DNA of 64,000 nucleotides from Nocardia cyriacigeorgica GUH-2. GTDB taxonomy: Bacteria; Actinomycetota; Actinomycetes; Mycobacteriales; Mycobacteriaceae. Below the pieces are notes generated by a model that saw only the letters and a list, made by a program, of their open reading frames with translations, was not told where the DNA came from and made no database searches. Made by a program: the position numbers and the translations under genes. Positions 9,253 to 17,974 of the stretch are shown here, piece by piece (position 1 is the first letter of the stretch; the number at the start of each line of letters is the position of its first letter). The stretch is from contig NC_016887.1 in assembly GCF_000284035.1 (NCBI RefSeq), positions 744,001-808,000 of the forward strand, read 5' to 3'.

Positions 9253-9837
9253 ATGCGGAAACTGAGCTTTGGCATGAACGCGACCCTGGACGGCTACATC
9301 GCCGCGCCCGGCGACGACCTCGGCTGGAGTGGGGGTGACGGCCCGGACTCCTCGCCGAGCGACGAACTGTTCCAGTGGTGGTCCGACCGCGTCGCCGCGA
9401 CCAGCCTGGCGCTCTACGGCCGCAAACTGTGGGAGGCGATGAGCTCCCACTGGCCGACCGCCGACCAGCAGCCCGGTGCCACACCGGCGGAGATCGAGTA
9501 CTCCCGTCGCTGGCGAGACATGCCAAAAGTCGTGTTCTCCTCGACGATCAACACGGTCGACTGGAACACCCGCCTCGTCACCACCGACCCGGTCCCCGAA
9601 ATCACCCGCCTCAAGTCCGAGGACGGCGGCCCGATGGACATCGGCGGCGCCACCCTCGCCGGCGCCGCCATGCGAGCCGGCCTGATCGACGAGTACGTGC
9701 TCGTCACCGCCCCGGTCCTGGTAGGCGGCGGCACCCCGTTCTTCACCGCCCTGGACAACTGGGTGAACCTGAACCTGGTGGAAACCCGCACGTTTCCCGG
9801 TGGGCTGCTGCTGACCCGCTACGAAACGAGACGCTGA
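9253..9837 (+). CDS. Dihydrofolate reductase/RibD C-terminal-like reductase (paralogue 1)
   Basis: 194 residues with the RibD_C/DHFR fold: N-terminal strand KLSFGMNATLDGYIA, LYGRKLWEAM as the nucleotide-binding helix region, and the IDEYVLVTAPVLVGGGTPFF motif near the end. The family reduces pteridine- or pyrimidine-like substrates with NADPH; most actinobacterial members have no known substrate. A second and a third member are at 30732-31307 and 35198-35842. The ATG at 9253 has AAGG about nine bases upstream. The 249 bp before it, after the AraC gene, show no gene that I can support. Confidence 0.85.
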   Translation: MRKLSFGMNATLDGYIAAPGDDLGWSGGDGPDSSPSDELFQWWSDRVAATSLALYGRKLWEAMSSHWPTADQQPGATPAEIEYSRRWRDMPKVVFSSTINTVDWNTRLVTTDPVPEITRLKSEDGGPMDIGGATLAGAAMRAGLIDEYVLVTAPVLVGGGTPFFTALDNWVNLNLVETRTFPGGLLLTRYETRR

Positions 9838-9902
9838 GCAAGCGGTTACGGCACACCCGGGATCTTTGCGCGACTACTGCGCCCAGTCGTGCGAGGGAGG
9901 CA

Positions 9903-10205
9903 CTACAACCCGTCGAGTGCGATCCGCAGTTGGTTGACTTCGTCCACCAGTGGGTCCTCGGACGGGTCTTCGGCCTCCGGTTGCGGATCCTGGGCGTAGT
10001 TCTCTACTTCGGATGTCACGCTGTCGAGAACCTCTTCGAGCCGTCCGGTGACTTGCTCACCGTTGTCCGCCGATAGTCGGCGCGCGACCAGCCACTCCTG
10101 CACGAAGTCCGCACGCGTCATTTCGCCGTCAGCGAAGGTCTCCATGAGGGTGAGTTGGTGCGCAGTCGCGCTGTCGTCGGGGACTTCGGAGGGCTTCTGC
10201 CACAT
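9903..10205 (-). CDS. Small acidic protein, colicin-immunity-like
   Basis: 100 residues, acidic and helical, with MTRADFVQEWLVARR in the middle. That pattern resembles proteins annotated as bacterial self-protective colicin-like immunity (colicin D immunity type). I chose the ATG at 10205 because AAGGA lies ten bases upstream; the frame is open for a further 28 codons but those look non-coding. No colicin or tRNase toxin gene is next to it, so it may be an orphan immunity gene or serve another purpose. The family assignment is tentative. Confidence 0.55.
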   Translation of the reverse strand: MWQKPSEVPDDSATAHQLTLMETFADGEMTRADFVQEWLVARRLSADNGEQVTGRLEEVLDSVTSEVENYAQDPQPEAEDPSEDPLVDEVNQLRIALDGL

Positions 10206-10375
10206 CGCTATCGGTCCTTTCGAATCTCCCGTCCCGTCGGCGTCACCCTCGGGACCTCGACGCCTGACGCTATCCGAACCCACCGACACCGGCCGAGATC
10301 GCCCGGGCGAGCAGGCAGGCGTGAGCGGCCATAGGATTCTGCGTCGGTGGCACTGCGTTCGGGCTAGGAGTGGGT

Positions 10376-10906
10376 GTGGGACGGACCAAGCCGTTGGTCG
10401 GGCCGATGGCGGTGGTGTGGATCCTGGGGGTTCCGGTCGCGGCCTTCTTCTTCATGGTCGGTGCGGTGAACCTGGGTTTCAGGGCCGCCGACCGGTCGGG
10501 CTCGGAGGCCGCCATGGCGCTGTCCCTTCCGGTGACCGCGCTGCTCGGGATGGCCGCGTGGATGGGGGTGCTGAACTGCGCCTGGCGGTTCCGGCGGAAT
10601 TACCTGCGGCGGGTCGGAAGCACTGTGGAAGCGGTCGTGATCGAATCGGATCTACGCCGCAAGAGCGGCCGGGCCTTCTTCAACTTCGATCTGTGGCGGG
10701 TCCGCATCGAAGTCCGATTCCCGCATCCCGACACCGGCGCCGAATCCCGCGTGCAGAAGGAGTATCTCTACCACCAATTCCGCGAATCCCGAGCGCGCGC
10801 ATTGGTCGAGCAACTGCACCCCGGGACAACGATCCCCGCAGTGGTCCACCGGAAGACCGCTCTGCTGGCGATCCCCCAGCGACCGGTCTGGACGGATATC
10901 TGGTGA
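10376..10906 (+). CDS. Membrane protein with two N-terminal helices, DUF3592-like
   Basis: 176 residues. Two transmembrane helices (about 12-35 and 48-68) are followed by a soluble beta-rich domain with RVRIEVRFPHPDTG, as in DUF3592-type proteins, which are of unknown function. The GTG at 10376 has AGGAG (10366-10370) five bases upstream; an in-frame GTG at 10370 would be too close to it. It is monocistronic or read through to the next gene 49 bp downstream. No function is proposed. Confidence 0.7.
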   Translation: MGRTKPLVGPMAVVWILGVPVAAFFFMVGAVNLGFRAADRSGSEAAMALSLPVTALLGMAAWMGVLNCAWRFRRNYLRRVGSTVEAVVIESDLRRKSGRAFFNFDLWRVRIEVRFPHPDTGAESRVQKEYLYHQFRESRARALVEQLHPGTTIPAVVHRKTALLAIPQRPVWTDIW

Positions 10907-10955
10907 TTCGGTTGAACTGAAGAGCGTTCGGCCCGTCCTGGTGTCTACTGGCGGT

Positions 10956-11438
10956 ATGGCGCTCTGGGCTCGATTCGTTTCCGCGTGTACCCAATTCACC
11001 AGTCAGCGGGGGATTTATCTGGGGCGACGGTCCACCAAGCTTCATGTGCGCGCGTACCGGTGGTCCAAGGGGCGGGTCGGCGGGCGCCTCGTCGGATGCC
11101 CGGACGCTCGCATTCTGCTGCTCGATCATGTGGGCGCGAAGTCCGGCGTGCGCCGGACATCGCCATTGGTGTACATCGAGGACGGTGACATGGTGGCGGT
11201 GGCGGCGTCGAAGGCCGGTCAGCCGAATCACCCCGCGTGGTTCCACAACCTGACCGCGCGCCCCGATACCACCATCCAGCTCGGCCCGGAAACGCGTCCG
11301 GTCCGCGCCCGGGTCGCCAGCGATGCCGAACGTGAGCGCCTCTGGCCGAAACTGGTAGCGGTCTTCCCTGATTTCGAGTTCTACCAGCAGCAAGCCGGCG
11401 ACCGGACCATCCCCGTCGTGATCTTGGATCGGCGCTGA
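10956..11438 (+). CDS. Ddn-family deazaflavin (F420)-dependent reductase
   Basis: 160 residues from the ATG at 10956. Family features are GRLVGCPDARILLLDHVGAKSG followed by RTSPLVYIEDGD and the NHPAWFHNLTARPDTTIQLG block, which in Ddn (M. tuberculosis deazaflavin-dependent nitroreductase) forms the F420 and quinone pocket. Members use reduced F420 to reduce quinones or nitro compounds at the membrane. A GTG at 10941 is a possible earlier start. It is convergent with the phosphoesterase gene across a long hairpin terminator. Confidence 0.88.
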   Translation: MALWARFVSACTQFTSQRGIYLGRRSTKLHVRAYRWSKGRVGGRLVGCPDARILLLDHVGAKSGVRRTSPLVYIEDGDMVAVAASKAGQPNHPAWFHNLTARPDTTIQLGPETRPVRARVASDAERERLWPKLVAVFPDFEFYQQQAGDRTIPVVILDRR

Positions 11439-11453
11439 TCGACCCCTCGTCGG

Positions 11454-11493
11454 GCAATGGAAACGCACTTATTATAGGTGCGTTTACCATTGC
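11454..11493. terminator. Bidirectional terminator hairpin with AT-rich loop
   Basis: Stem AAACGCAC/GTGCGTTT (11461-11468 with 11478-11485), extended by GCAATGG/CCATTGC (11454-11460 with 11487-11493) with one bulged A. The 9-base loop TTATTATAG is unusually AT-rich for this genome. It lies between two convergent genes. Confidence 0.75.
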
Positions 11494-11503
11494 TTCCCGC
11501 CCC

Positions 11504-12289
11504 TCAGTACGGCGCGACGCCGATCCATCCACCCATTGGAACGCTACGGAAATGTGTTGTCAGGGCGTGGTTTTCGTCGATGACGTGGAGGGCGACGGCG
11601 GGGTCGGGGGCGTAGTCCATGACGCGGTCGGGGAGGGCGAGTTCCCATTCGCCGCCGAGGACGGAGGCGGTGCTGGGGGCTACCAGCAACGGTTTGCCGG
11701 CGAAGGTGGTGGTGGCGGCGGAGTGGGCGTGGCCGGTGAGGACGGCGAGGATGCGGTCGTCGGCGGCTACGAGCTCGGCCAGGCGGTCCGGTTCGGCGAG
11801 GGCGATCTCGTCGACGACCGGGCTGTAGAGATGGGCGGGGGGATGGTGCAGGGCCAGCAGGATCGGACCACCGGCGGGGGCGTCGGCGAGGACCGCGCGC
11901 AGCCAGTCGTAGGTCTCGTCGGTGAGGTGGCCGCTGGGTTCGCCGGGGATGCTGGAATCGAGCATGACCACCGTCAGCGGGCCGATTCGGTGGGCGTGGT
12001 TGATCGGTTCCGTCGACGGCGGCAGGCCGAGCAGGACTTCGCGGAAGGCGCCGCGGTCGTCGTGGTTGCCGGGCAGGGCGTAGACGGGGATATCGGCTTG
12101 TAGGGCGATGCGGGCTTCGGCGTACTGGTCGGGTTTACCGGAATCGGTGACGTCGCCGGTGACCAGAATGGCGTCCGGCCGTCGGCGTAGGTCGGCCAGG
12201 TAGGCCATGACCCGCTCCGCCCGTTCGACGTTGCGGGGCTTGAGATCGAAATGCGTGTCGCTGACCTGAGCCACCAGGATCATGCCCAT
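11504..12289 (-). CDS. Calcineurin-like metallophosphoesterase (CpdA-type)
   Basis: 261 residues with every metal-ligand motif of the family in order: SDTHFDL (D-x-H), VTGDVTD (GD), PGNHDDR (GNH), ALHHPP, and LTGHAHS (GHxH). CpdA/Rv0805-like enzymes hydrolyse 3',5'-cyclic AMP, but related proteins act on other phosphodiesters. An adenylate cyclase lies 1.1 kb upstream on the same strand. I chose the ATG at 12289 (MGMILVAQVSD); a GAGAAAG stretch precedes it. Confidence 0.88.
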   Translation of the reverse strand: MGMILVAQVSDTHFDLKPRNVERAERVMAYLADLRRRPDAILVTGDVTDSGKPDQYAEARIALQADIPVYALPGNHDDRGAFREVLLGLPPSTEPINHAHRIGPLTVVMLDSSIPGEPSGHLTDETYDWLRAVLADAPAGGPILLALHHPPAHLYSPVVDEIALAEPDRLAELVAADDRILAVLTGHAHSAATTTFAGKPLLVAPSTASVLGGEWELALPDRVMDYAPDPAVALHVIDENHALTTHFRSVPMGGWIGVAPY

Positions 12290-12504
12290 CTGCTTTCTCT
12301 GGGGGATCGCTCCATTGCGAAACAGAGTGCACCGCACCTCCCGCAGTGCCCTGTTTCAGGCTAGTTGACCAGCGGAATTGTTGTCGTCATGAGGCTCACC
12401 ACCTCGATTTCCGTAACCGCGAGACCGTGGTACACCTCATGTTGAACTTTCCAGCGATGATCCGTGCCGTCTATCAGGGGAGCGCCGAACGCACGCCTGC
12501 GAGT

Positions 12505-13275
12505 TCACCCCAGCCGGTCGTCCGCACTCCGCAACAGCTCCGCCAATGCGCCCGGCTCGCCGGACAGCGGCGCCCAGAAACCGTCGCCGGGATCCGCCTG
12601 CAGGTTCAACTCCGGCGGCGTCCGCCAATCCGCCGCCAGCCGCAGCCGCCAAGAGTGCAGGTAGGTGCGGTCATGAGCGCCGGATTTGTCGAACAGCGGG
12701 TCACCGGCGATGGCGTGCCCGATCCAGGCCAGGTGCACGCGCAACTGATGACGCCGGCCGGTGACTGGGCGCAGCGCGAGGACGGTGTAGCCCTTGTCGC
12801 GCAGCACCGTGGCGAAGCGCGTGGTGGACGGATAGTTCTTGGTATCGAGCAGATCGCCCGGGTCCACGAACCAGCGGTCGCCATCGGTCCGAATGCTCTC
12901 CCGGGGCGCCGCTATCCGCACCCGGTTCTTCCGCCCGACGCTCAACGGCAGGTCGATGGTCCCGGCGTCGGGCAGCTCGCCCTCGGGTGTCGTGACGATC
13001 GCGAGATAGGTCTTGCGCGCGGTCTGCTTGTTGAACTGCCTGGTCAGCTGCCCGTGCGCGGCGAGTTCCTTGGCCAGCAGCACCACTCCCGACGTCACCT
13101 TGTCGATGCGGTGCACCGGATACAAGGTCTCGCCGACGGCCGCCGCGGCCTGCACGATATCGGTGTCGTGCCGTTCCCCGGTGACCGAAATCCCCGCGGG
13201 CTTGTTCACCGCGACGATCGCGTCGTCCTCGGCGATACGGCAGCGTTCACGCAGGTCGGGCCAGTCGATATCCAC
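12505..13275 (-). CDS. RluA-family pseudouridine synthase
   Basis: About 256 residues. The catalytic block is VHRIDKVTSGVVLLAK, where the Asp of HRxD is the nucleophile, and the RNA-binding block is RPVTGRRHQLRVHLAWIGHAIAGDPLF. The enzyme isomerises uridine in rRNA or tRNA; the target site cannot be predicted. No S4 domain is present at the N-terminus, unlike RluC/RluD. The start is uncertain: the GTG at 13275 begins right before VDIDWPDL, where homology starts, and an upstream start at 13317 is possible. The 215 bp after its stop (to the phosphoesterase start) hold no gene. Confidence 0.88.
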   Translation of the reverse strand: MDIDWPDLRERCRIAEDDAIVAVNKPAGISVTGERHDTDIVQAAAAVGETLYPVHRIDKVTSGVVLLAKELAAHGQLTRQFNKQTARKTYLAIVTTPEGELPDAGTIDLPLSVGRKNRVRIAAPRESIRTDGDRWFVDPGDLLDTKNYPSTTRFATVLRDKGYTVLALRPVTGRRHQLRVHLAWIGHAIAGDPLFDKSGAHDRTYLHSWRLRLAADWRTPPELNLQADPGDGFWAPLSGEPGALAELLRSADDRLG

Positions 13276-13371
13276 CGGGCCGAGCCTAGATGAGCACTTG
13301 CTCCGCCTCCCCGCCACTGGGCAGGATCACCGACCGGGCCTGCGGATCGGTCCCCGCACCCGATCGCCGGC

Positions 13372-14379
13372 TCAGCGGTTCTTCCCATTCCGCCGCAGCA
13401 CATGCGGCCGCAGCCGGTTGAATCCGCGCACGCGCACGCTGCGCAGGTGCCGGATGGCGAATTCGGTTTCGCCGGCGAGTTCGGCGGCCGCGGAATCGTC
13501 GACGAGGACGGTGCCGGGTCGCGCTACGCCGGTCAGCCGGGCGGCGATGTTCACCACCGAGCCGTAGAGATCGCCGAACCGTTGCAGCACTGGGCCGTAG
13601 GCGAGGGCGACGCGCAGCTCAGGGGTGGTCCCGACGGTCATGGTGGTCTCTTGGATGGCCAGCGCGATCCGGGCCGCCTCGGCCGCGGTTTCGGCGGCGA
13701 ACATGACTTCGTCGCCGACATTCTTGATCACCCAGCCGCCGTTCTCGGTGATGGCGGCGGTGGTGGTGGATTCGAAGGCCTCGAGCAGCGTGGACAGCTC
13801 GTCGGGGTGCAGATGCCTGGTCAGCCGGGTGTAGCCGACCATATCGGCGAATCCGACGGCCAGCTCCCTGGTCGAATCGGCGGCCGTGCCCGCGCCGTCG
13901 AGCGAGCGGGCCAAGGCGGCGGCGAGGTGCCTGCGCCACGCGTAGGCCTGTAGTTCCTCGAGGATCCGCACCGTCTCCTCGGTCGCTTGCCGGGCGATCG
14001 AGGCCGGATCGGCGTCCGGATCGGCGGCAGCGACGCGGCGGGTGATCTCGTCGAGCACCAGATCCACCTGCCATTCGGCCAGCCGCGCCATCGATTGGCC
14101 GATGGTGCGGGCGGTCGCGGCCTGTTGCCGCAGATCGGTCGAGGCGAGCACGCCGAGTTCCTGGAACTCGCGCACGGCGCGCACGTCGGCGTCGGTGTAG
14201 TCCAGCGTCGCCTCGTCGCTGCCTGCGGGGAAACCGAGCGCGACCCACAGTCGGCGCGAGACGTCGACGGGCACGCCGGTCTGCCGGGCGACGTCGTCGC
14301 GGTTGTAGCGCCGTGTGCCGTCGAGCAGATACGTCTCGACGACCGACTGCACCAGTTGCGTCATCTCCGGCGACACCAT
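13372..14379 (-). CDS. Class III adenylate cyclase with regulatory N-terminal domain
   Basis: 335 residues. The N-terminal about 170 residues form a helical regulatory domain like that of Mtb Rv1264/Rv2212-type cyclases, including the HTH-like DDVARQTGVPVDVSRRLWVALGF. The catalytic domain starts at VGFADMVGYTRLT (metal Asp), continues with NGGWVIKNVGDEVMFAAE (second metal Asp) and ends with GDLYGSVVNIAARL, which carries the transition-state Asn/Arg region. It makes cAMP from ATP. Start ATG 14379 has TAGGG upstream. A CpdA-like phosphodiesterase follows two genes later, on the same strand. Confidence 0.93.
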   Translation of the reverse strand: MVSPEMTQLVQSVVETYLLDGTRRYNRDDVARQTGVPVDVSRRLWVALGFPAGSDEATLDYTDADVRAVREFQELGVLASTDLRQQAATARTIGQSMARLAEWQVDLVLDEITRRVAAADPDADPASIARQATEETVRILEELQAYAWRRHLAAALARSLDGAGTAADSTRELAVGFADMVGYTRLTRHLHPDELSTLLEAFESTTTAAITENGGWVIKNVGDEVMFAAETAAEAARIALAIQETTMTVGTTPELRVALAYGPVLQRFGDLYGSVVNIAARLTGVARPGTVLVDDSAAAELAGETEFAIRHLRSVRVRGFNRLRPHVLRRNGKNR

Positions 14380-14449
14380 GCCCGAAACCCTACGGGGCGC
14401 AGGGCCGCCGAACGAGGGTCTCGCCACGACATTGTGGCTTCACACGAAA

Positions 14450-16519
14450 TCAGCCGAACGCGATCGGCCGGTCGCTCGGCAGATTGACGAAACTCGGCGC
14501 GTTCGGATCGAGCACCAGATGCTGCGGTTTGAGTTCACTGGCATTGAGCATCGGCCGGAACGCCAGCGCCTTGGGCGAATTACCGGCGAAGACGTCGACC
14601 CGCAGCCGATGCCCTGGTTGCAGGATCGCCTGCGTCGGGATGACGGCGATATCGAGCGTGATCGCCTCGCCCGGCGGCACCGGCAGCACGCTGTCGAGGG
14701 TGATCGGGTTGTGCGGTGCGGTGAGATCGCCGTTGGCCGAGCGGGTGCTCTTGGCCTCGTCGATGGCGCGCAGCGAGGAGGTGAGCTGCCCGGTCGACAG
14801 CACCGTCGAGGTCCCGTCGGGCGCCACATCGTTGACGGTGACGTTCCAGTACCCGTCGGCGGCATCGTGCACGGTATTGAGGTGGACGTTGATCGGCCCG
14901 GAAATCACTGTCGGCGCGGTGATCTCGGCGCTGGTGAAGGTGAGCCCATTGCGTTCGGCGATCCGGGAATCCTTGGCGCAGGCGTCGATCACCGCGGTCA
15001 TCCCGGCCGAACCCTGCGCGGCGTCGCGTGAGCAGGCCGTGGTGAGACCGGGTGCGACGGTGAGCCGGGTGATCTCGGGAGCCGGCGCCGCGGTGAGCGA
15101 GCCGTCGTGCAGGCTGTCGCGGGTGGTGCCGCTGGGCGCGCCGGACAGATAGACCCGCCGATGCGTCATCCCGGGCTGCGGGAACTCACCGAGGGTGACC
15201 CAGCCGCCGCCCTGCTCCCACACCGTGACCGGCCCGAACCCGGTGACGCCGTTGTCGATGTCCTTGAGCCAGTGGTCGAACCAGGCCCGCTGCAACACGT
15301 CCAGCCGGGCCGGCGCGCCCGGAACACCGGTGCCCGCACCGGGATTGGCGTGGTAGGTGTCGCCGACCACGAGCTTCTTCTGGTCGGCGGGCAGCGGGAT
15401 GGCGTTGTAGAGGGTGGTGGCGCTGTTGGCGAAAATGTCGTGCCAGCCGCCGTAGACGAAGGTGGGCACGCCGACCTTCTCCGGGTGGCCCATGATGCCC
15501 TCCCGGAACGCGCTGTCCTCGTCGAGCGCGGCCGAGAGCGCGGGCGGCACATTGTGCAGCGACGGCGTCAGCAGGGCTTGGGCCAGCAGGTCGAAGTTGG
15601 TGAGCGGATCGCGGCGGCGATCGTTGAACCAGCGCCAGTCGAAGGTCCCATCGAGCATGGAGCTGATATCGGGCAGCAGTTTCGCGTTGTTCACCGAGTT
15701 CAGCCACATCGGCAGGAAGGTGGTGCCGATGCCGCCGCCCGGTGCCACCACATCGCGCATGAGGTCGCTGCCGGGCTCCACGGGGAAGATCGCGCGCAAC
15801 GACTCCGGCGGATTCTCCGCGGCCCGCAGCTGATTGATGCCGGAATAGGAGCCGCCGCTCATCGCGATCCGGCCGTTGGACCAGGGCTGGGCCGCCGCCC
15901 AATCGATCACCTCGCGGGTGTCGAGCTGTTCACGAGCGCCGAGGGTGTTCCAGGTGCCCTGGGAGAAACCGGTGCCGCGGACATCGGCGACGACCTGGGT
16001 GTAGCCGCTGCGAATCAGCTTGCGGTCCAAGCCCAGAACGGTCTGGATGGTGCCGCCGTCGAGGGCGTGCAGCAGATCCTCGAAACCGCTGACCGGGGTG
16101 CCGGACAGGTTGATCCGGCCCACCAGATCCATCGTCAACTGCTGCAATCCGGGCATCGAGATGGCCGAATCGATCAGATTGGTCATCAGTTTCGTGTACG
16201 GCGTGAGGTTGACGATGGTCGGCAGCGGCGCGGTTTCGACCTGGCCGTCGGCGCGGATCGGCCGGTACACATTCGCCTTGAGCACCACGCCGTCGCTCAT
16301 CGTGATGGGTACGTCCCAGTCGATGTGCACATCGGGATACGGCTGTGGTCCGTCGTGGGTCTGAGTCCATTGGCGCGCCAGTTCATCCGGCGCGACGGCG
16401 GGCGCCGGCGTCTCGTAGACGACCTCGCGGTCGGTCACGGTGGCTACCGCCGCCGCCCCGCCGGTCATCAGGATCACCAGCGCTGCCGCCACACCCTGAA
16501 CCCGCCGGGTCAACCGCAT
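14450..16519 (-). CDS. Secreted CocE/NonD-family hydrolase (X-Pro dipeptidyl-peptidase S15-like)
   Basis: 689 residues from the ATG at 16519, which has GGAGGGG five to six bases upstream. A signal peptide or anchor occupies about residues 1-28. The alpha/beta-hydrolase core has VVADVRGTGFSQG, the nucleophile elbow GGSYSG (Ser about 224), GGWHDIF (Asp region) and GDTYHAN (His). The C-terminal third is the jelly-roll domain of this family (INVHLNTVHDAADGYWNVTVNDVAPDG). Family members cleave esters or acyl-amino bonds, as in cocaine esterase and alpha-amino-ester hydrolase. The natural substrate is not deducible. Confidence 0.9.
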   Translation of the reverse strand: MRLTRRVQGVAAALVILMTGGAAAVATVTDREVVYETPAPAVAPDELARQWTQTHDGPQPYPDVHIDWDVPITMSDGVVLKANVYRPIRADGQVETAPLPTIVNLTPYTKLMTNLIDSAISMPGLQQLTMDLVGRINLSGTPVSGFEDLLHALDGGTIQTVLGLDRKLIRSGYTQVVADVRGTGFSQGTWNTLGAREQLDTREVIDWAAAQPWSNGRIAMSGGSYSGINQLRAAENPPESLRAIFPVEPGSDLMRDVVAPGGGIGTTFLPMWLNSVNNAKLLPDISSMLDGTFDWRWFNDRRRDPLTNFDLLAQALLTPSLHNVPPALSAALDEDSAFREGIMGHPEKVGVPTFVYGGWHDIFANSATTLYNAIPLPADQKKLVVGDTYHANPGAGTGVPGAPARLDVLQRAWFDHWLKDIDNGVTGFGPVTVWEQGGGWVTLGEFPQPGMTHRRVYLSGAPSGTTRDSLHDGSLTAAPAPEITRLTVAPGLTTACSRDAAQGSAGMTAVIDACAKDSRIAERNGLTFTSAEITAPTVISGPINVHLNTVHDAADGYWNVTVNDVAPDGTSTVLSTGQLTSSLRAIDEAKSTRSANGDLTAPHNPITLDSVLPVPPGEAITLDIAVIPTQAILQPGHRLRVDVFAGNSPKALAFRPMLNASELKPQHLVLDPNAPSFVNLPSDRPIAFG

Positions 16520-16701
16520 CGACACCCCTCCGCCTCATGGTTTTCGCATCCGGCGCACATGTGATTCAGACCATAGCAATCGGCTCTGGAATCGTGGGGA
16601 TGGCTCGCCAGGCCGATCCGGTATCGGCGAAGGTATCGACCGGCGCCGCCGCCCTTTCTGGACGCGAAGCGGGCTCCAACGGGCCGGGTGGCCGGCGCCG
16701 A

Positions 16702-17298
16702 TCAGCCGACGGGCTTGCGTTGCGCCCGCAGCACCACGTCGCTGGTGTGATGGGTTCCCGGCGGCCCCGGACGGGTGCGCGGCCGAGCCGAATTCACCAG
16801 CACCGTCCACTCGTCGCCGAGCAGTTCGGCCACCTGCTCGGGCTGGTAGTAGTCGCGCGGATCGAACCCGTGCTCATGATCGGGCGGGAAGTCGGCCGGA
16901 TCGTGGCCGACCACGAGCAGTGTCCCGCCCGGCGCCACCGCGGCGATCAATCCGCGGATTGTGGTGTGCTCGGGTTCGAGCTCGATGGGGAAGTAGTGCG
17001 CGGAGACCAGGTCGAACGAGTCCGGCGGCGGCGGAGTGGCGGTGAGATCGGCATGCGACCACGCGACCTCGTGGTTGGTCGTGGCCGCGCGCTCCAGGGC
17101 GACTCGGGACACGTCAACGGCGGTGACCTTCCACCCGTGCTCGGCCAGCCAGCGGGCATCAGCACCCTCACCGCACCCGACATCGAGCGCCTGTCCCGGC
17201 GTGAGCCCACTCACCTCCGCGACGAGCACATCGTTGGGTAGGCCACTGAACAACTGGTCGCGGCTGCCGTACATCTCGTCCCAGAACTGCTGGTCCAT
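16702..17298 (-). CDS. SAM-dependent class I methyltransferase
   Basis: 198 residues. Motif I ALDVGCGEGADARWLAEHG binds S-adenosylmethionine, VTAVDVS is motif II, and FDLVSAHYFPIELE is the post-I acceptor region. It resembles thiopurine/tellurite-resistance-type small methyltransferases. ATG 17298 is preceded by GGAGAAAC. It is divergent from an XRE-cupin gene with a 91-bp shared promoter region, so the cupin regulator may control it; this is inferred from position. The 182 bp downstream, before the hydrolase gene, hold no gene. Confidence 0.85.
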   Translation of the reverse strand: MDQQFWDEMYGSRDQLFSGLPNDVLVAEVSGLTPGQALDVGCGEGADARWLAEHGWKVTAVDVSRVALERAATTNHEVAWSHADLTATPPPPDSFDLVSAHYFPIELEPEHTTIRGLIAAVAPGGTLLVVGHDPADFPPDHEHGFDPRDYYQPEQVAELLGDEWTVLVNSARPRTRPGPPGTHHTSDVVLRAQRKPVG

Positions 17299-17354
17299 CG
17301 CGTTTCTCCGTCTCTCGAAGCTGATGACGACAGCATGCGGCCGACCATGCGAAC

Positions 17355-17383
17355 TTGACAAAGAAATTTGCCAGAACTGCAAT
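17355..17383 (+). promoter_or_regulatory. Promoter of the XRE-cupin gene, probably leaderless
   Basis: A consensus -35 TTGACA (17355-17360) and TGCAAT (17378-17383) are 17 bp apart. The -10 ends six bases before the ATG at 17390, so transcription would begin at or next to the start codon. TTGC-N7-GCAA (17368-17382) lies within the spacer and -10 and could be an operator. Confidence 0.5.
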
Positions 17384-17389
17384 ATCGGT

Positions 17390-17974
17390 ATGGAACGGGA
17401 CTTCGACGAGGTGATCGACGCGGTCGGTCCCCGGCTGCGGGAGCTGCGCCGCCGCAATGGCACCACCTTGGCCGCGCTCTCCGAACTGACCGGCATCCCG
17501 GTCAGCACGCTGTCGCGGCTGGAGTCGGGGCAGCGCAAACCCAGTCTGGAGCTGCTGCTGCCGTTGGCCAAGGCGCATCAGGTGCCATTGGACGAGCTGG
17601 TCAACGCACCGGAGACCGGCGACCCGCGCGTCTACGCGCGCCCGTTCACCCGCAACGGCCAGACCGTCATCCCGCTGACCCGCAAGCCCGGCGGCCTACA
17701 GGCCTTCAAGCAGATCCTGGCCGGACGCCCCGCCGACCGCGAGCCGGACCCGCGCACCCACGAGGGTTATCACTGGCTCTACGTGCTCAACGGCAAACTG
17801 CGGCTGATCCTCGGCGATCGCGACATGGTCCTCACCGCGGGCGAGGTCGCCGAATTCGACACCCACCTGCCGCACTGGTTCGGCAATGCCGACGAACACC
17901 CCGTCGAATACCTCAGCATCTACGGTCCGCAGGGCGAACGGTTCCACATCCGGGCCCGCTACCGGCCCGAGTGA
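17390..17974 (+). CDS. XRE-family regulator with C-terminal cupin domain
   Basis: 194 residues. The HTH at about 14-68 (LRELRRRNGTTLAALSELTGIPVSTLSRLESGQRKPSLELL) is of the SinR/XRE type. The cupin at about 110-190 (EGYHWLYVLNGKLRLILGD, then FDTHLPHWFGNADEHPVEYL) supplies a metal or ligand pocket. Such proteins sense small molecules or redox state and usually repress a neighbouring gene. No Shine-Dalgarno is seen before the ATG, in keeping with a leaderless message. Its stop abuts the stop of the convergent thiolase gene with no spacer. Confidence 0.9.
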   Translation: MERDFDEVIDAVGPRLRELRRRNGTTLAALSELTGIPVSTLSRLESGQRKPSLELLLPLAKAHQVPLDELVNAPETGDPRVYARPFTRNGQTVIPLTRKPGGLQAFKQILAGRPADREPDPRTHEGYHWLYVLNGKLRLILGDRDMVLTAGEVAEFDTHLPHWFGNADEHPVEYLSIYGPQGERFHIRARYRPE

